From Pseudohongiella acticola (GTDB taxonomy: Bacteria; Pseudomonadota; Gammaproteobacteria; Pseudomonadales; Pseudohongiellaceae): 64,000 nucleotides of DNA. Positions 56,769 through 64,000 of this stretch are shown here, in pieces. A model generated the notes under the pieces. The model made no database searches, was not told the DNA's origin, and saw only the letters and a list, made by a program, of their open reading frames with translations. Position numbers and translations under genes: made by a program. Every line of letters starts with the position of its first letter. The stretch's first letter is position 1. The DNA is taken from assembly GCF_001758195.1 (NCBI RefSeq), contig NZ_MASR01000001.1:2232001-2296000 (forward strand), given 5' to 3'.

Positions 56769-57236
56769 TCAGCCGGTGACGGCCAAGCTCAATGACTCGG
56801 CAATCAAGGCCGGCTTTTCCTGGTTTTCGATCTCCACGGTCACCTGGTGCTTGATCAGATACTGGCCGGGGTTCTTTTCGGTGATACTGTGCATGATAAA
56901 GCGGGCACGAATACGCGAACCAATGCGCACCGGGTTCAGGAAACGAACTTTGTCGAGTCCGTAGTTGATGGTTATTTTGGTGCCAGCCAGGCGCACGGTG
57001 CCAGCTTCGGCGCCCAGCATGCTGAGCAGCGACAGGGTCAGGTAGCCGTGGGCAATGGTGCCGCCAAACGGCGTTTCCACTTTGGCGCGCTCTTCGTCCA
57101 GGTGAATGAACTGATGGTCACCGGTGGTATCGGCAAATTGATTGACCTGTTCCTGGCTGATGGTGTGCCACTGGCTGAGGCCGGTTTCCGTGCCGATAAG
57201 GGCTTGTGCCGCGTCCAGGCTCATTTCTGCTGTCAT
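56769..57236 (-). CDS. MaoC-family (R)-specific enoyl hydratase
   Basis: A 155-residue hot-dog fold hydratase. The catalytic pair lies in FADTTGDHQFIHLDEERA (Asp40, His45), followed by GGTIAHGYLTLSLLS and YGLDKVRFLNPVRIGSRIRA. It resembles the NodN-like subgroup. The substrate is probably a short acyl-CoA, but the pathway cannot be assigned here. Confidence 0.88.
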   Translation of the reverse strand: MTAEMSLDAAQALIGTETGLSQWHTISQEQVNQFADTTGDHQFIHLDEERAKVETPFGGTIAHGYLTLSLLSMLGAEAGTVRLAGTKITINYGLDKVRFLNPVRIGSRIRARFIMHSITEKNPGQYLIKHQVTVEIENQEKPALIAESLSLAVTG

Positions 57237-57359
57237 GGATGATAGACTCCTGCTGTTAAGGCTGATTTGATACGGTTATGATAATGCCTAATATAGACGA
57301 TGCAGCTAAAGACAGATAGGGCAAACCGGGTGATTCAGGCAAAGCAGAATGAAGAGCGA

Positions 57360-58595
57360 ATGAACGACCACGATATCGTGATCGTGGGCGCTGGCATCAC
57401 CGGCGCAGCGATGGCGCTGGCGCTGGCGGACAGTGGCCTGCGCATCGCCATGATTGATGCGCGGCCTCTGCAGTCCCGGCCCGATTCGCCTGCCGATATC
57501 GCGGGCTTTGATCCTCGCGTCAGCGCCATGACCGCCGCCTCGCAACGTCTGCTGAGCCGTCTGGATGTGTGGCAGGCCATGCCGGCCGATCGTCTGTGTG
57601 CCTACACGCGCATGCACGTTCATGAGGCGGATGGCACTGGCAGTATTGATTTTGCTGCGCACGATATCCACGCTCCGGAGCTGGGCCATATCATTGAAAA
57701 CAGCGTCCTGACCGGCGCCCTGCATGAGGGGCTGCAACAGTTGGCAGAGGCAGTCGACAGCTCAACCCGCCTGACCCTGCTGGCACCGGCAACGCTGAGT
57801 GCTTACCGTTATGATCCGGATACCGGCGCGCATCTGACGCTGGATGATGGCCAGCAGATTACTGCCGGCCTTCTGATCGCGGCCGATGGTGCGAATTCCC
57901 CGATGCGGCACATGGCCGGCTTCGAGACCCGGGAGTGGGATTATGAGCACCATGCCATTGTCACCACCATCAGGACGCGCGATCCGCACCGGCTCATGGC
58001 GCGGCAGTGTTTCATGGATGACGGCGTACTGGCCTTTCTGCCGCTGACGTCTTCGGACACCGAAGGCAAGGATACCGGGCATTATTGTTCCATTGTCTGG
58101 TCGCTGGTGCCGGAACGGGCGCAGGCGTTGATGGCCATGGACGATGCTGCTTTCTGTCAGGCCTTGAGCCGGGTCAGTGAACACTGGCTGGGGCCGGTGG
58201 ATGAGTGCGCGCAGCGTTACAGTTTTCCGTTGCGTCAGCGTCACGCCCGGCATTACTTCCGGGAGGCAGTGGTATTGATTGGCGACGCGGCTCACAGTAT
58301 CCATCCACTGGCTGGACAGGGCGCCAATCTGGGGTTGCTGGATGTGCAGGTGCTGGCCGAAGAACTGATCCGTGCAACCCGGACCGGGCGTTCGCTGACT
58401 GATCCCATGGTACTGCGTCGTTATCAGCGCCGCCGCAAGCCCCACAATCTGGCCATGATGGCCATGATGGAGGGTTTCAAGCGCCTGTATGCCGATCAGC
58501 CGCTGGCAGTGCGCTGGCTGCGCAACACCGGCATGCGTGCGGTTGATGGCTGGGCTGGACTGAAGAACCGTCTGATACGTGAGGCCATGGGCTAA
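57360..58595 (+). CDS. ubiI: UbiI/VisC-type ubiquinone biosynthesis hydroxylase
   Basis: A 411-residue UbiH/UbiF/VisC-family flavin monooxygenase. ATG 57360 gives MNDHDIVIVGAGITGAAMAL, the FAD fold at the very start; an upstream ATG is not preferred. LIGDAAHSIHPLAGQGANLG with GD and the order pepP-ubiH-visC support UbiI, the C5 hydroxylase. UbiF or a broad-range UbiL/M-type hydroxylase cannot be excluded from sequence alone. Confidence 0.85.
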   Translation: MNDHDIVIVGAGITGAAMALALADSGLRIAMIDARPLQSRPDSPADIAGFDPRVSAMTAASQRLLSRLDVWQAMPADRLCAYTRMHVHEADGTGSIDFAAHDIHAPELGHIIENSVLTGALHEGLQQLAEAVDSSTRLTLLAPATLSAYRYDPDTGAHLTLDDGQQITAGLLIAADGANSPMRHMAGFETREWDYEHHAIVTTIRTRDPHRLMARQCFMDDGVLAFLPLTSSDTEGKDTGHYCSIVWSLVPERAQALMAMDDAAFCQALSRVSEHWLGPVDECAQRYSFPLRQRHARHYFREAVVLIGDAAHSIHPLAGQGANLGLLDVQVLAEELIRATRTGRSLTDPMVLRRYQRRRKPHNLAMMAMMEGFKRLYADQPLAVRWLRNTGMRAVDGWAGLKNRLIREAMG

Positions 58596-58805
58596 AAACT
58601 GGCCCGGCGCTGACTTTCTGCGTCGCTCTGACGCCTGCATCCCCGCAGTCGTGCGTTGCCAGCGCTTCATTTTAAACAGGCTGCCTCGATAACGTTTTTA
58701 ATGTCCGATACTGAAGAAGTAGTGTTAAAGCTTTCCCCGGCGCGGACGACACATTAAGTGGGTCTATCAGTCTGCCAATCAGTTTACGGGGTCTGCCGGA
58801 AAGTC

Positions 58806-59006
58806 ATGAGTTACGATACAAGCCGCGACACCGTCTGGCCGTTTGACGTGGATCTCAGCGCGTTGGATACCGGCAGCATCACCAATATTATCCTTGATAT
58901 CGAGAACCATCTGCCGTTGTTGAAATCAGAGGGTGATATGAAGGAACTGTTACGCGTCAAAAAGCTCTTCGAAGAAGAGTTGATGGAGTCGCGACGTCTG
59001 CATTGA
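58806..59006 (+). CDS. Small protein of unknown function
   Basis: A 66-residue acidic protein. The N-terminal half reads DTSRDTVWPFDVDLSALD; the C-terminal half is a charged helix (LLKSEGDMKELLRVKKLFEE). ATG 58806 is preferred to an earlier ATG at 58758, which would add a Cys-rich, unlikely start. No membrane segment. The ribosome-binding site is weak, and I do not recognise the family. Confidence 0.55.
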   Translation: MSYDTSRDTVWPFDVDLSALDTGSITNIILDIENHLPLLKSEGDMKELLRVKKLFEEELMESRRLH

Positions 59007-59248
59007 TCGTCCCCGCTGTCTGCACCTGTTCCACTGCTTCTGCTTCCTGCCTTCCAGTTATCGCCATTTTGCCCTATGCTGTTATGTCTCTGGCCACGAT
59101 TGCTGACGCGATTGTGGTGTCTGTTTGTCTGGTTGCTAACGCGCTCAGTGCTGTTATTGCGCTCAGGGCTGCTAACAGGCCCCAGACAGACCAGGTCGCG
59201 TATGACAACGACATGTTTATACAACAATCATAGTGAAGGGGAATCGCA

Positions 59249-59986
59249 ATGAAGAAGATGACAAGCATATTCGCAGCGCTGATGCTGCTGGTGACGTCAG
59301 CCTATGCAATTGATGAAGCACGCCTGACGGCGGCGCTGAATGGCCCTGATCGCGCAGATGAAGACAAGGCCCGCGATGCTGCACGCCAGCCGGTGGAAGT
59401 GCTGAGTTTCCTGGGCCTGGAAGAAGGCATGACAGCGATGGATATCATGGCCTCCGGTGGCTGGTATACCGAAGTGCTGTCGCACGCGGTGGGTTCGGAA
59501 GGCACCGTATTGATGCAGAACAGCCCGCGTTCGCTGGGTATGCGCAACACCGAGGAGGCCGTACAAGCCCGTCTGGCGGATAACCGTCTGCCCAACGTGC
59601 AGCGCGTAAACGCCGACATGAGTGATTTGGGTGTCGAACCAAATTCGGTGGATTTTGCACTGACAGCGCTGAATTTCCATGATCTTTACAACAACAGTCC
59701 GGAAGCGGCCCAGGCCATGTTGCTGGCCGTTAAAGATGCGCTGAAACCAGGCGGTATTCTGGGTGTTATTGATCACCGCGGTAACGAAGGCGCGGATAAC
59801 GCCGCCCTGCACCGTATCACTCAGGAAGAGATCGAACAGGCGCTGTTTGACGCCGGTTATGAAAGTGTCGCTGCCAGCGATTTGCTGGAAGCAGAGGATG
59901 ACCCGCGTACGACCGGTCCGTTTGATGCAAGTCTGGGTCGCAATACCGATCGTATTCTGTTGCGCGCGTACAAACCTGAGATGTAA
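59249..59986 (+). CDS. Putative exported class I methyltransferase
   Basis: A 245-residue protein with a signal peptide (residues 1-20: MKKMTSIFAALMLLVTSAYA) followed by a Rossmann methyltransferase-like domain: MDIMASGGWYTEVLSHAV as motif I, FALTALNFHDLYNN as motif IV region and LKPGGILGVIDHRG. It belongs to the COG4798-like predicted methyltransferases. SAM is not expected in the periplasm, so either the protein has lost methyltransferase activity or it binds something else. GAAGGGGAA lies well before the ATG. Confidence 0.82.
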   Translation: MKKMTSIFAALMLLVTSAYAIDEARLTAALNGPDRADEDKARDAARQPVEVLSFLGLEEGMTAMDIMASGGWYTEVLSHAVGSEGTVLMQNSPRSLGMRNTEEAVQARLADNRLPNVQRVNADMSDLGVEPNSVDFALTALNFHDLYNNSPEAAQAMLLAVKDALKPGGILGVIDHRGNEGADNAALHRITQEEIEQALFDAGYESVAASDLLEAEDDPRTTGPFDASLGRNTDRILLRAYKPEM

Positions 59987-60056
59987 TGTCGCGAAAACAT
60001 TAAAAAAGCGCCACGGCGCCTGAGCCGGTCGACCGAATGTTGAAAGACGTATTATT

Positions 60057-61898
60057 GTGAAAAACACCTTGTCACAGGCAAGGCCGGTCGCCTGGCTCAT
60101 GCGCTTTGTATCGGTATTCCGCTACAGTGGCGTCGCCATTGATATTGTCTGGCGCAGCAGCGCCGGGCTGACCATCGCCATGGCGATGGTCACCCTGATT
60201 GCCGGGGTGTTGCCAGCCGCCATTGCCTGGGTCGGTCAGCTCATTGTCGATACGGTGGTTACCGCCATTGATGCAGAGGGCGCCGCGCGCGAAGCGGCCA
60301 CTGACGCTCTGCTGTTCTATATTATGCTTGAGCTGGGCCTGGTTGTGCTGATGACCGGCGCACAGAAAGCCAATACGGTCTGCCAGTCGGTGCTGCGTGC
60401 ATTGCTGGGCAATCAGGTCAACGTCATGATCCTGGAAAAGGCATTGACGCTTGAGCTGGCCAACTTTGAAGACTCCGAATTCTACGACAAGCTGGTGCGA
60501 GCTCGCCGCGAAGCGTCCAGTCGCCCGTTAAGTCTGGTCATTGCCACCTTTGATCTGTTACGTGACGGCATCTCGCTGGTCAGTTATGGCTTCCTGTTGT
60601 TCCAGTTTTCGCCCTGGGCCGTCTTGCTACTCGGGCTTGCCGGCGTGCCGGCATTCATGGCTGAAGCCAAATACGCCGGTGAAGCCTTCCGCAATCAGCG
60701 CCGCCGCTCCTCAGAGCGCCGGATGCAGATCTACCTGGAGATGGTGCTGACCCGCGAAGACGGCGTCAAAGAGGTCAAGCTGATGCAGCTGGGCCGGCTG
60801 TTCCTGCAGCGTTATGTCGAAATCTTCCGCAGAATATATAAAGAAGATCGCAACCTGGTATTACGCCGTGGCTTCTGGGGTTATGCACTGGGGCTGATCG
60901 CCAGTGTGGCATTCTATTTTGCCTTTGGCTGGGTAGCCTTTGCGGCGGTAGCCGGTACCATTACCCTGGGTCAGATGACCATGTATATCGCCGTGTTCCG
61001 ACAAGGCCAGGGTGCCGTCACCAGTTGCCTTACCTCCATCAACAAGATGTACGAAGACAATCTCTACCTGTCCAATCTCACCGAGTATCTGGGGCACAGC
61101 GTCGCTGAACCGACGGGGGATAAAACCGAAGGCCCGTTGCCGGACGACGGCATCCGTTTTGAAAATGTCAGCTTCCATTACCCGGGCTCAGCGACACCGG
61201 CACTGGATTGTATCAATCTGCATATCAGGGCCGGCGAAAGCCTGGCCATTGTCGGTGAGAACGGGTCTGGCAAAACCACGCTGATCAAATTGTTGACACG
61301 CCTGTACACACCCACCGAGGGTCGCATCCTGTTTCAGGGCCTTAACTTGCAGGACTGGGATATTGACGCGTTACGGCAGCGTGTTGGTGTCATCTTTCAG
61401 GACTTTGCCCGTTATCAGTTGAAAGTCGGCGAAAATATCGGGGTTGGTGATGTTGACTACCTGACCGATCGGCCACTGATTACCGATGCAGCGGAAAAAG
61501 GCCTGGCGGCGGATTTTATCAAGCAGATGCCGACGGACTACGATACCCAGCTTGGCACCTGGTTTAAGGATGGCAAAGAGCTGTCAGGTGGGCAATGGCA
61601 GAAAATCGCGTTGTCACGCGCATTCATGCGCAGCCAGGCAGACGTACTGATTCTGGACGAACCCACGGCGGCCATTGATGCCAAAGCCGAAGCCGACATT
61701 TTTGCGCATTTCCGTGAGCTGACCGCCAACCGTATCTCCATTATCATTTCCCACCGATTCTCCACTGTGAGAATCGCCGACCACATCATTGTGCTGGATC
61801 AGGGCAAGGTTACCGAGCAGGGTAATCATGACAGCCTGCTCGCCAAAGACGGTCAGTACGCCACCCTGTTCGAGCTGCAGGCCAGAGGTTATCAGTAG
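60057..61898 (+). CDS. ABC transporter with fused membrane and ATPase domains
   Basis: A 613-residue half-transporter of the exporter type. The membrane domain (about 1-350) has six hydrophobic segments. The ATPase domain has Walker A GENGSGKTT, Q-loop region IFQDFARYQL, signature LSGGQ, Walker B VLILDEPTAAID and the H-loop ISHRFSTV. It should act as a homodimer. The substrate is unknown. It starts at GTG 60057, 70 bp after the exported methyltransferase on the same strand. Confidence 0.92.
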   Translation: MKNTLSQARPVAWLMRFVSVFRYSGVAIDIVWRSSAGLTIAMAMVTLIAGVLPAAIAWVGQLIVDTVVTAIDAEGAAREAATDALLFYIMLELGLVVLMTGAQKANTVCQSVLRALLGNQVNVMILEKALTLELANFEDSEFYDKLVRARREASSRPLSLVIATFDLLRDGISLVSYGFLLFQFSPWAVLLLGLAGVPAFMAEAKYAGEAFRNQRRRSSERRMQIYLEMVLTREDGVKEVKLMQLGRLFLQRYVEIFRRIYKEDRNLVLRRGFWGYALGLIASVAFYFAFGWVAFAAVAGTITLGQMTMYIAVFRQGQGAVTSCLTSINKMYEDNLYLSNLTEYLGHSVAEPTGDKTEGPLPDDGIRFENVSFHYPGSATPALDCINLHIRAGESLAIVGENGSGKTTLIKLLTRLYTPTEGRILFQGLNLQDWDIDALRQRVGVIFQDFARYQLKVGENIGVGDVDYLTDRPLITDAAEKGLAADFIKQMPTDYDTQLGTWFKDGKELSGGQWQKIALSRAFMRSQADVLILDEPTAAIDAKAEADIFAHFRELTANRISIIISHRFSTVRIADHIIVLDQGKVTEQGNHDSLLAKDGQYATLFELQARGYQ

Positions 61899-61918
61899 GC
61901 CTGGCGACTCTGATCTCA

Positions 61919-61937
61919 AGTGGTGAAAATCACCACC
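61919..61937. other. Hairpin after the ABC transporter gene
   Basis: GTGGTGA-AAA-TCACCAC, a seven-bp perfect stem with a three-base loop, 21 bases after the stop. There is no T run, so it is not a normal terminator. Confidence 0.55.
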
Positions 61938-62096
61938 TGTTAGCCCAATTACCGCTGCCTGCCAGTCGGCTTTTTCGCCACACCCAAAAATAGACCATAT
62001 AAAACAAAGGGTTAAATTCTGGCACGATCTGTGAATTGTCTTTGCTAAAGGGACGGGTTGTCCCTGGCAAAAAAACAGTCACAGGCCGTGTTTAAA

Positions 62097-64000
62097 ATGA
62101 ACAAGACAAGCATCATCGATGTTTTCACCCGCCACAAAGTGGCTGCCAATCTGGTCATGATCATGATGATCCTGTCGGGGTTGTGGGCATCCAGTCGCAT
62201 CAATACCCAGCTCGATCCGTCCGTGGAATGGCCGGGCATCATTATCAATGCGAGCTGGCCCGGTGCCTCTGCTGAAGATGTGGAACAGTTGATTGTGGTG
62301 CCGATTGAGCAGCAACTGCGCACGCTGGTGGGCCTGCAGCAGATGTATTCCAGCAGCACGCAGGGCTCGGCCAGCATTCGACTGGAATTCAGTTTTGATT
62401 CCGACATGGGCAAGATCATTGATGATGTCAACGATCGTATTGCCCGGGTAAGAAACCTGCCCGCGGACATGGAGCCGATTGTTGCTCGCCGTGGTACCAA
62501 TTATGAAAACATCGCCTCTCTGCTGGTTTCCGGTGGTCGTTCGGTAGCCGAGCTGGCGCCGATGGTGCGCCAGTTTGAGCGCGAACTGTATGCTGCCGGT
62601 GTCGACCGCATCGAGTTCAGCGGTCTGCCAGAAGAAGAGTTGGCGATCCAGGTGTCCAGCGCCCGTCTGCTGGCGATGAATACCTCACTGGACACACTGG
62701 CTGCTGAAGTCAGGCAACGCAGCGCCGATGTACCGGCGGGCACAGTTGCCCGCGACCAGGGTGAAATGCAGCTGCGCGCGCTGGATCAGCGTCGCGACAT
62801 CCGTGAGTTTGAGCAACTGGAAGTGCGCGTGCCAGGCACCGGCGAGCTGGTTCGTCTAGGTGATGTCGCCAGCATCGACAAACGTGCGCGCGCCGGTCAA
62901 CCGGTGTTGAGTCAGAACGGTCTGCCCGCGATTGAAATGAACCTGTACCGTATTACCGACTCCGATGCCATGCTGTCCGCACAGGCACTGCAGGCCTGGC
63001 TGGATGAGACCCGACCAGGGTTACCCGAAGGCATCACCGTCGAGGTCTATCAGGAGGTCTGGTTGCTGTTGAAGGAACAGCTGGAGGTCATTGCCAGTAA
63101 CGCCTGGTCCGGTATGGTACTGGTTGTCCTGACGCTGTTTGTTTTCCTAAATACCCGTACCGCGTTCTGGGTGACGGCGGGCATACCGGTCAGTTTTCTG
63201 TTCGCAACCATGCTGTATTTTTATATCTTTGATGGCAGCATCAATATTCTGGCATTGATTACCTTCATCATGGCGCTGGGTATTGTTGTAGATGATGCCA
63301 TTGTTGTGGGTGAGGATGCAGTCAGCCTGTTTGAACAGGGTCATTCACCGGAAGCGGCTGCATCCGGTGCCGCCAAACGTATGTTTATGCCGGTGATGAC
63401 ATCGTCCCTGACCACACTGGCCGCCTTTGTCCCCCTGTTGATTTCCGGCGGGGAATTGGGTGCAGTCATTGCCACCATGCCGATGGTGTTGTTCTGTGTC
63501 ATCGTGGCCTCACTGGTGGAGTGTTTCCTGGTGTTGCCGGCGCATCTCAAGCATGGCTTTGCCCGCATGGATCGTGGCCAGCGTTCGGCCTTTCGGGAGA
63601 AGTTTGACCGCTTCTTCTACGGATTCCGTGACCGTTTCTATCGACCCGTACTGGAGCTGGCGCTGGCGCGACCGGTGGCAACGCTGTTAACTGCGTTCGG
63701 CTGTGTCATCCTTGCCTTCAGTCTGATCATCAGCGGCCGGGTCGGGGTAAATTTTGTCACCGGTGTCAGCCTGCAGATGCTGGAAGCAAACGTGAATTTT
63801 ACGGTCGACGCAACGCCGCAGCAGCGTAAATCATTTATGGGGCACCTGGAGCAGACGTTGCAGGCGACCAACGCCAAGCACGGCGACAACAATATCAATG
63901 GCTACTTTGTCCGGTTGAATTCGGCGCTATTGAATCAGGAGCGTAAAACCGGCCTTCAGTACGGCTCCATGCGTGTCGAGTATGCCTGGGAGGATGTCTA
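62097..64000 (+). CDS. RND-family efflux transporter, AcrB-like inner-membrane subunit (partial)
   Basis: The first 634 codons of a resistance-nodulation-division pump; the rest lies beyond the window. The first membrane helix (about residues 15-33) is followed by the porter domain (WPGASAEDVEQLIVVPIEQQ, DMGKIIDDVNDRIARVRNLP). The membrane bundle follows, with motif LGIVVDDAIVVGED holding the paired aspartates of the proton path and MTSSLTTLAAFVPLL. Nothing like a membrane-fusion protein gene is seen upstream, so its partner must lie elsewhere or downstream. The substrate cannot be assigned. Confidence 0.9.
   Translation, partial: MNKTSIIDVFTRHKVAANLVMIMMILSGLWASSRINTQLDPSVEWPGIIINASWPGASAEDVEQLIVVPIEQQLRTLVGLQQMYSSSTQGSASIRLEFSFDSDMGKIIDDVNDRIARVRNLPADMEPIVARRGTNYENIASLLVSGGRSVAELAPMVRQFERELYAAGVDRIEFSGLPEEELAIQVSSARLLAMNTSLDTLAAEVRQRSADVPAGTVARDQGEMQLRALDQRRDIREFEQLEVRVPGTGELVRLGDVASIDKRARAGQPVLSQNGLPAIEMNLYRITDSDAMLSAQALQAWLDETRPGLPEGITVEVYQEVWLLLKEQLEVIASNAWSGMVLVVLTLFVFLNTRTAFWVTAGIPVSFLFATMLYFYIFDGSINILALITFIMALGIVVDDAIVVGEDAVSLFEQGHSPEAAASGAAKRMFMPVMTSSLTTLAAFVPLLISGGELGAVIATMPMVLFCVIVASLVECFLVLPAHLKHGFARMDRGQRSAFREKFDRFFYGFRDRFYRPVLELALARPVATLLTAFGCVILAFSLIISGRVGVNFVTGVSLQMLEANVNFTVDATPQQRKSFMGHLEQTLQATNAKHGDNNINGYFVRLNSALLNQERKTGLQYGSMRVEYAWEDV

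Noticed and set aside
58596-58805. Interval between ubiI and the small unknown gene
   Set aside because: No hairpin with a T run, no tRNA and no clear promoter could be supported.
59003-59233. Hydrophobic 76-residue reading frame after the small unknown gene
   Set aside because: It starts with TTG overlapping the previous stop, has no ribosome-binding site, and its composition (Ala/Val/Ser-rich with no clear topology) looks like chance. The 242-base gap 59007-59248 shows nothing else.
60005-60025. GCGCC-AC-GGCGC hairpin with an adjacent A run
   Set aside because: Its T run would be on the minus strand, where no gene approaches, and on the plus strand it lacks Ts. Not accepted as a terminator for the exported methyltransferase.
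62048-62066. AGGGAC/GTCCCT inverted repeat just before the RND gene
   Set aside because: Six-bp stem followed by As, neither a terminator nor a recognised operator; it may be chance.

Overview
The window reads as one stretch of a chromosome from a free-living, motile, aerobic gammaproteobacterium. The evidence is local gene order as well as individual genes. The blocks comM/ubiK/glnK-amtB, psd-motAB-rsgA-orn-queG, pepP-ubiH-ubiI with zapA-ssrS-fau, and tkt-epd-pgk-fba are characteristic of Pseudomonas and its marine relatives (Cellvibrionales/OM182-like lineages). Genus cannot be settled from the sequence alone. There are no rRNA or tRNA genes, no phage, no recognisable transposase and no CRISPR array. 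Base composition is moderately GC-rich by eye, with a few short AT-rich islands (about 16.57-16.80 kb and 51.58-51.79 kb).

Layout. 0-3 kb: tail of a probable calcium-binding repeat protein, a SapC-family gene coupled to an unknown gene, and two tandem cytochrome c5-like proteins. 3-11 kb: rep helicase, a GGDEF/EAL protein, comM, ubiK, and the nitrogen-regulated glnK-amtB pair with a textbook sigma-54 promoter and two NtrC sites. 11-16.6 kb (minus strand): the SAM cycle (ArsR-type regulator/methyltransferase, metK, ahcY, metF) followed by rsmE. 16.7-18.5 kb: a HipBA toxin-antitoxin pair. 18.6-24 kb: central carbon genes tkt, epd, pgk, fba. 24-31.6 kb: serA divergent from a D-2-hydroxyglutarate dehydrogenase, a cold-shock protein, rpiA, ilvA, ppnP and psd. 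31.8-36.5 kb: flagellar stator motAB, rsgA, orn, queG. 36.5-43.5 kb: an aminotransferase divergent from the ovothiol gene ovoA, a luciferase-like monooxygenase, and two exported proteins of unknown function. 43.6-51.6 kb: SOS mutasome genes, with dnaE2 and imuA-imuB each behind its own LexA box and separated by an EamA transporter and an HD-GYP protein. 51.8-58.6 kb: fau, 6S RNA, zapA, a ZapB-like protein, pepP, ubiH, a DUF1499 lipoprotein, a MaoC hydratase and ubiI. 58.8-64 kb: a small unknown protein, an exported methyltransferase, an ABC exporter and the start of an RND transporter that runs off the window.

The most unusual material lies between genes. Four copies of a palindromic element share the core GGGGACGGAGG/CCTCCGTCCCC. 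In each copy the arms outside the core differ in sequence yet remain complementary (one mismatch in copy 4), and two copies carry a duplicated half-arm. A separate 490-bp gene-free region after fba holds two related hairpin elements in opposite orientation. No new multi-gene defence or biosynthetic system was found. The best functional leads are the ovoA/PLP-enzyme pair, the split mutasome with an extended ImuB, and the exported methyltransferase next to the ABC exporter.
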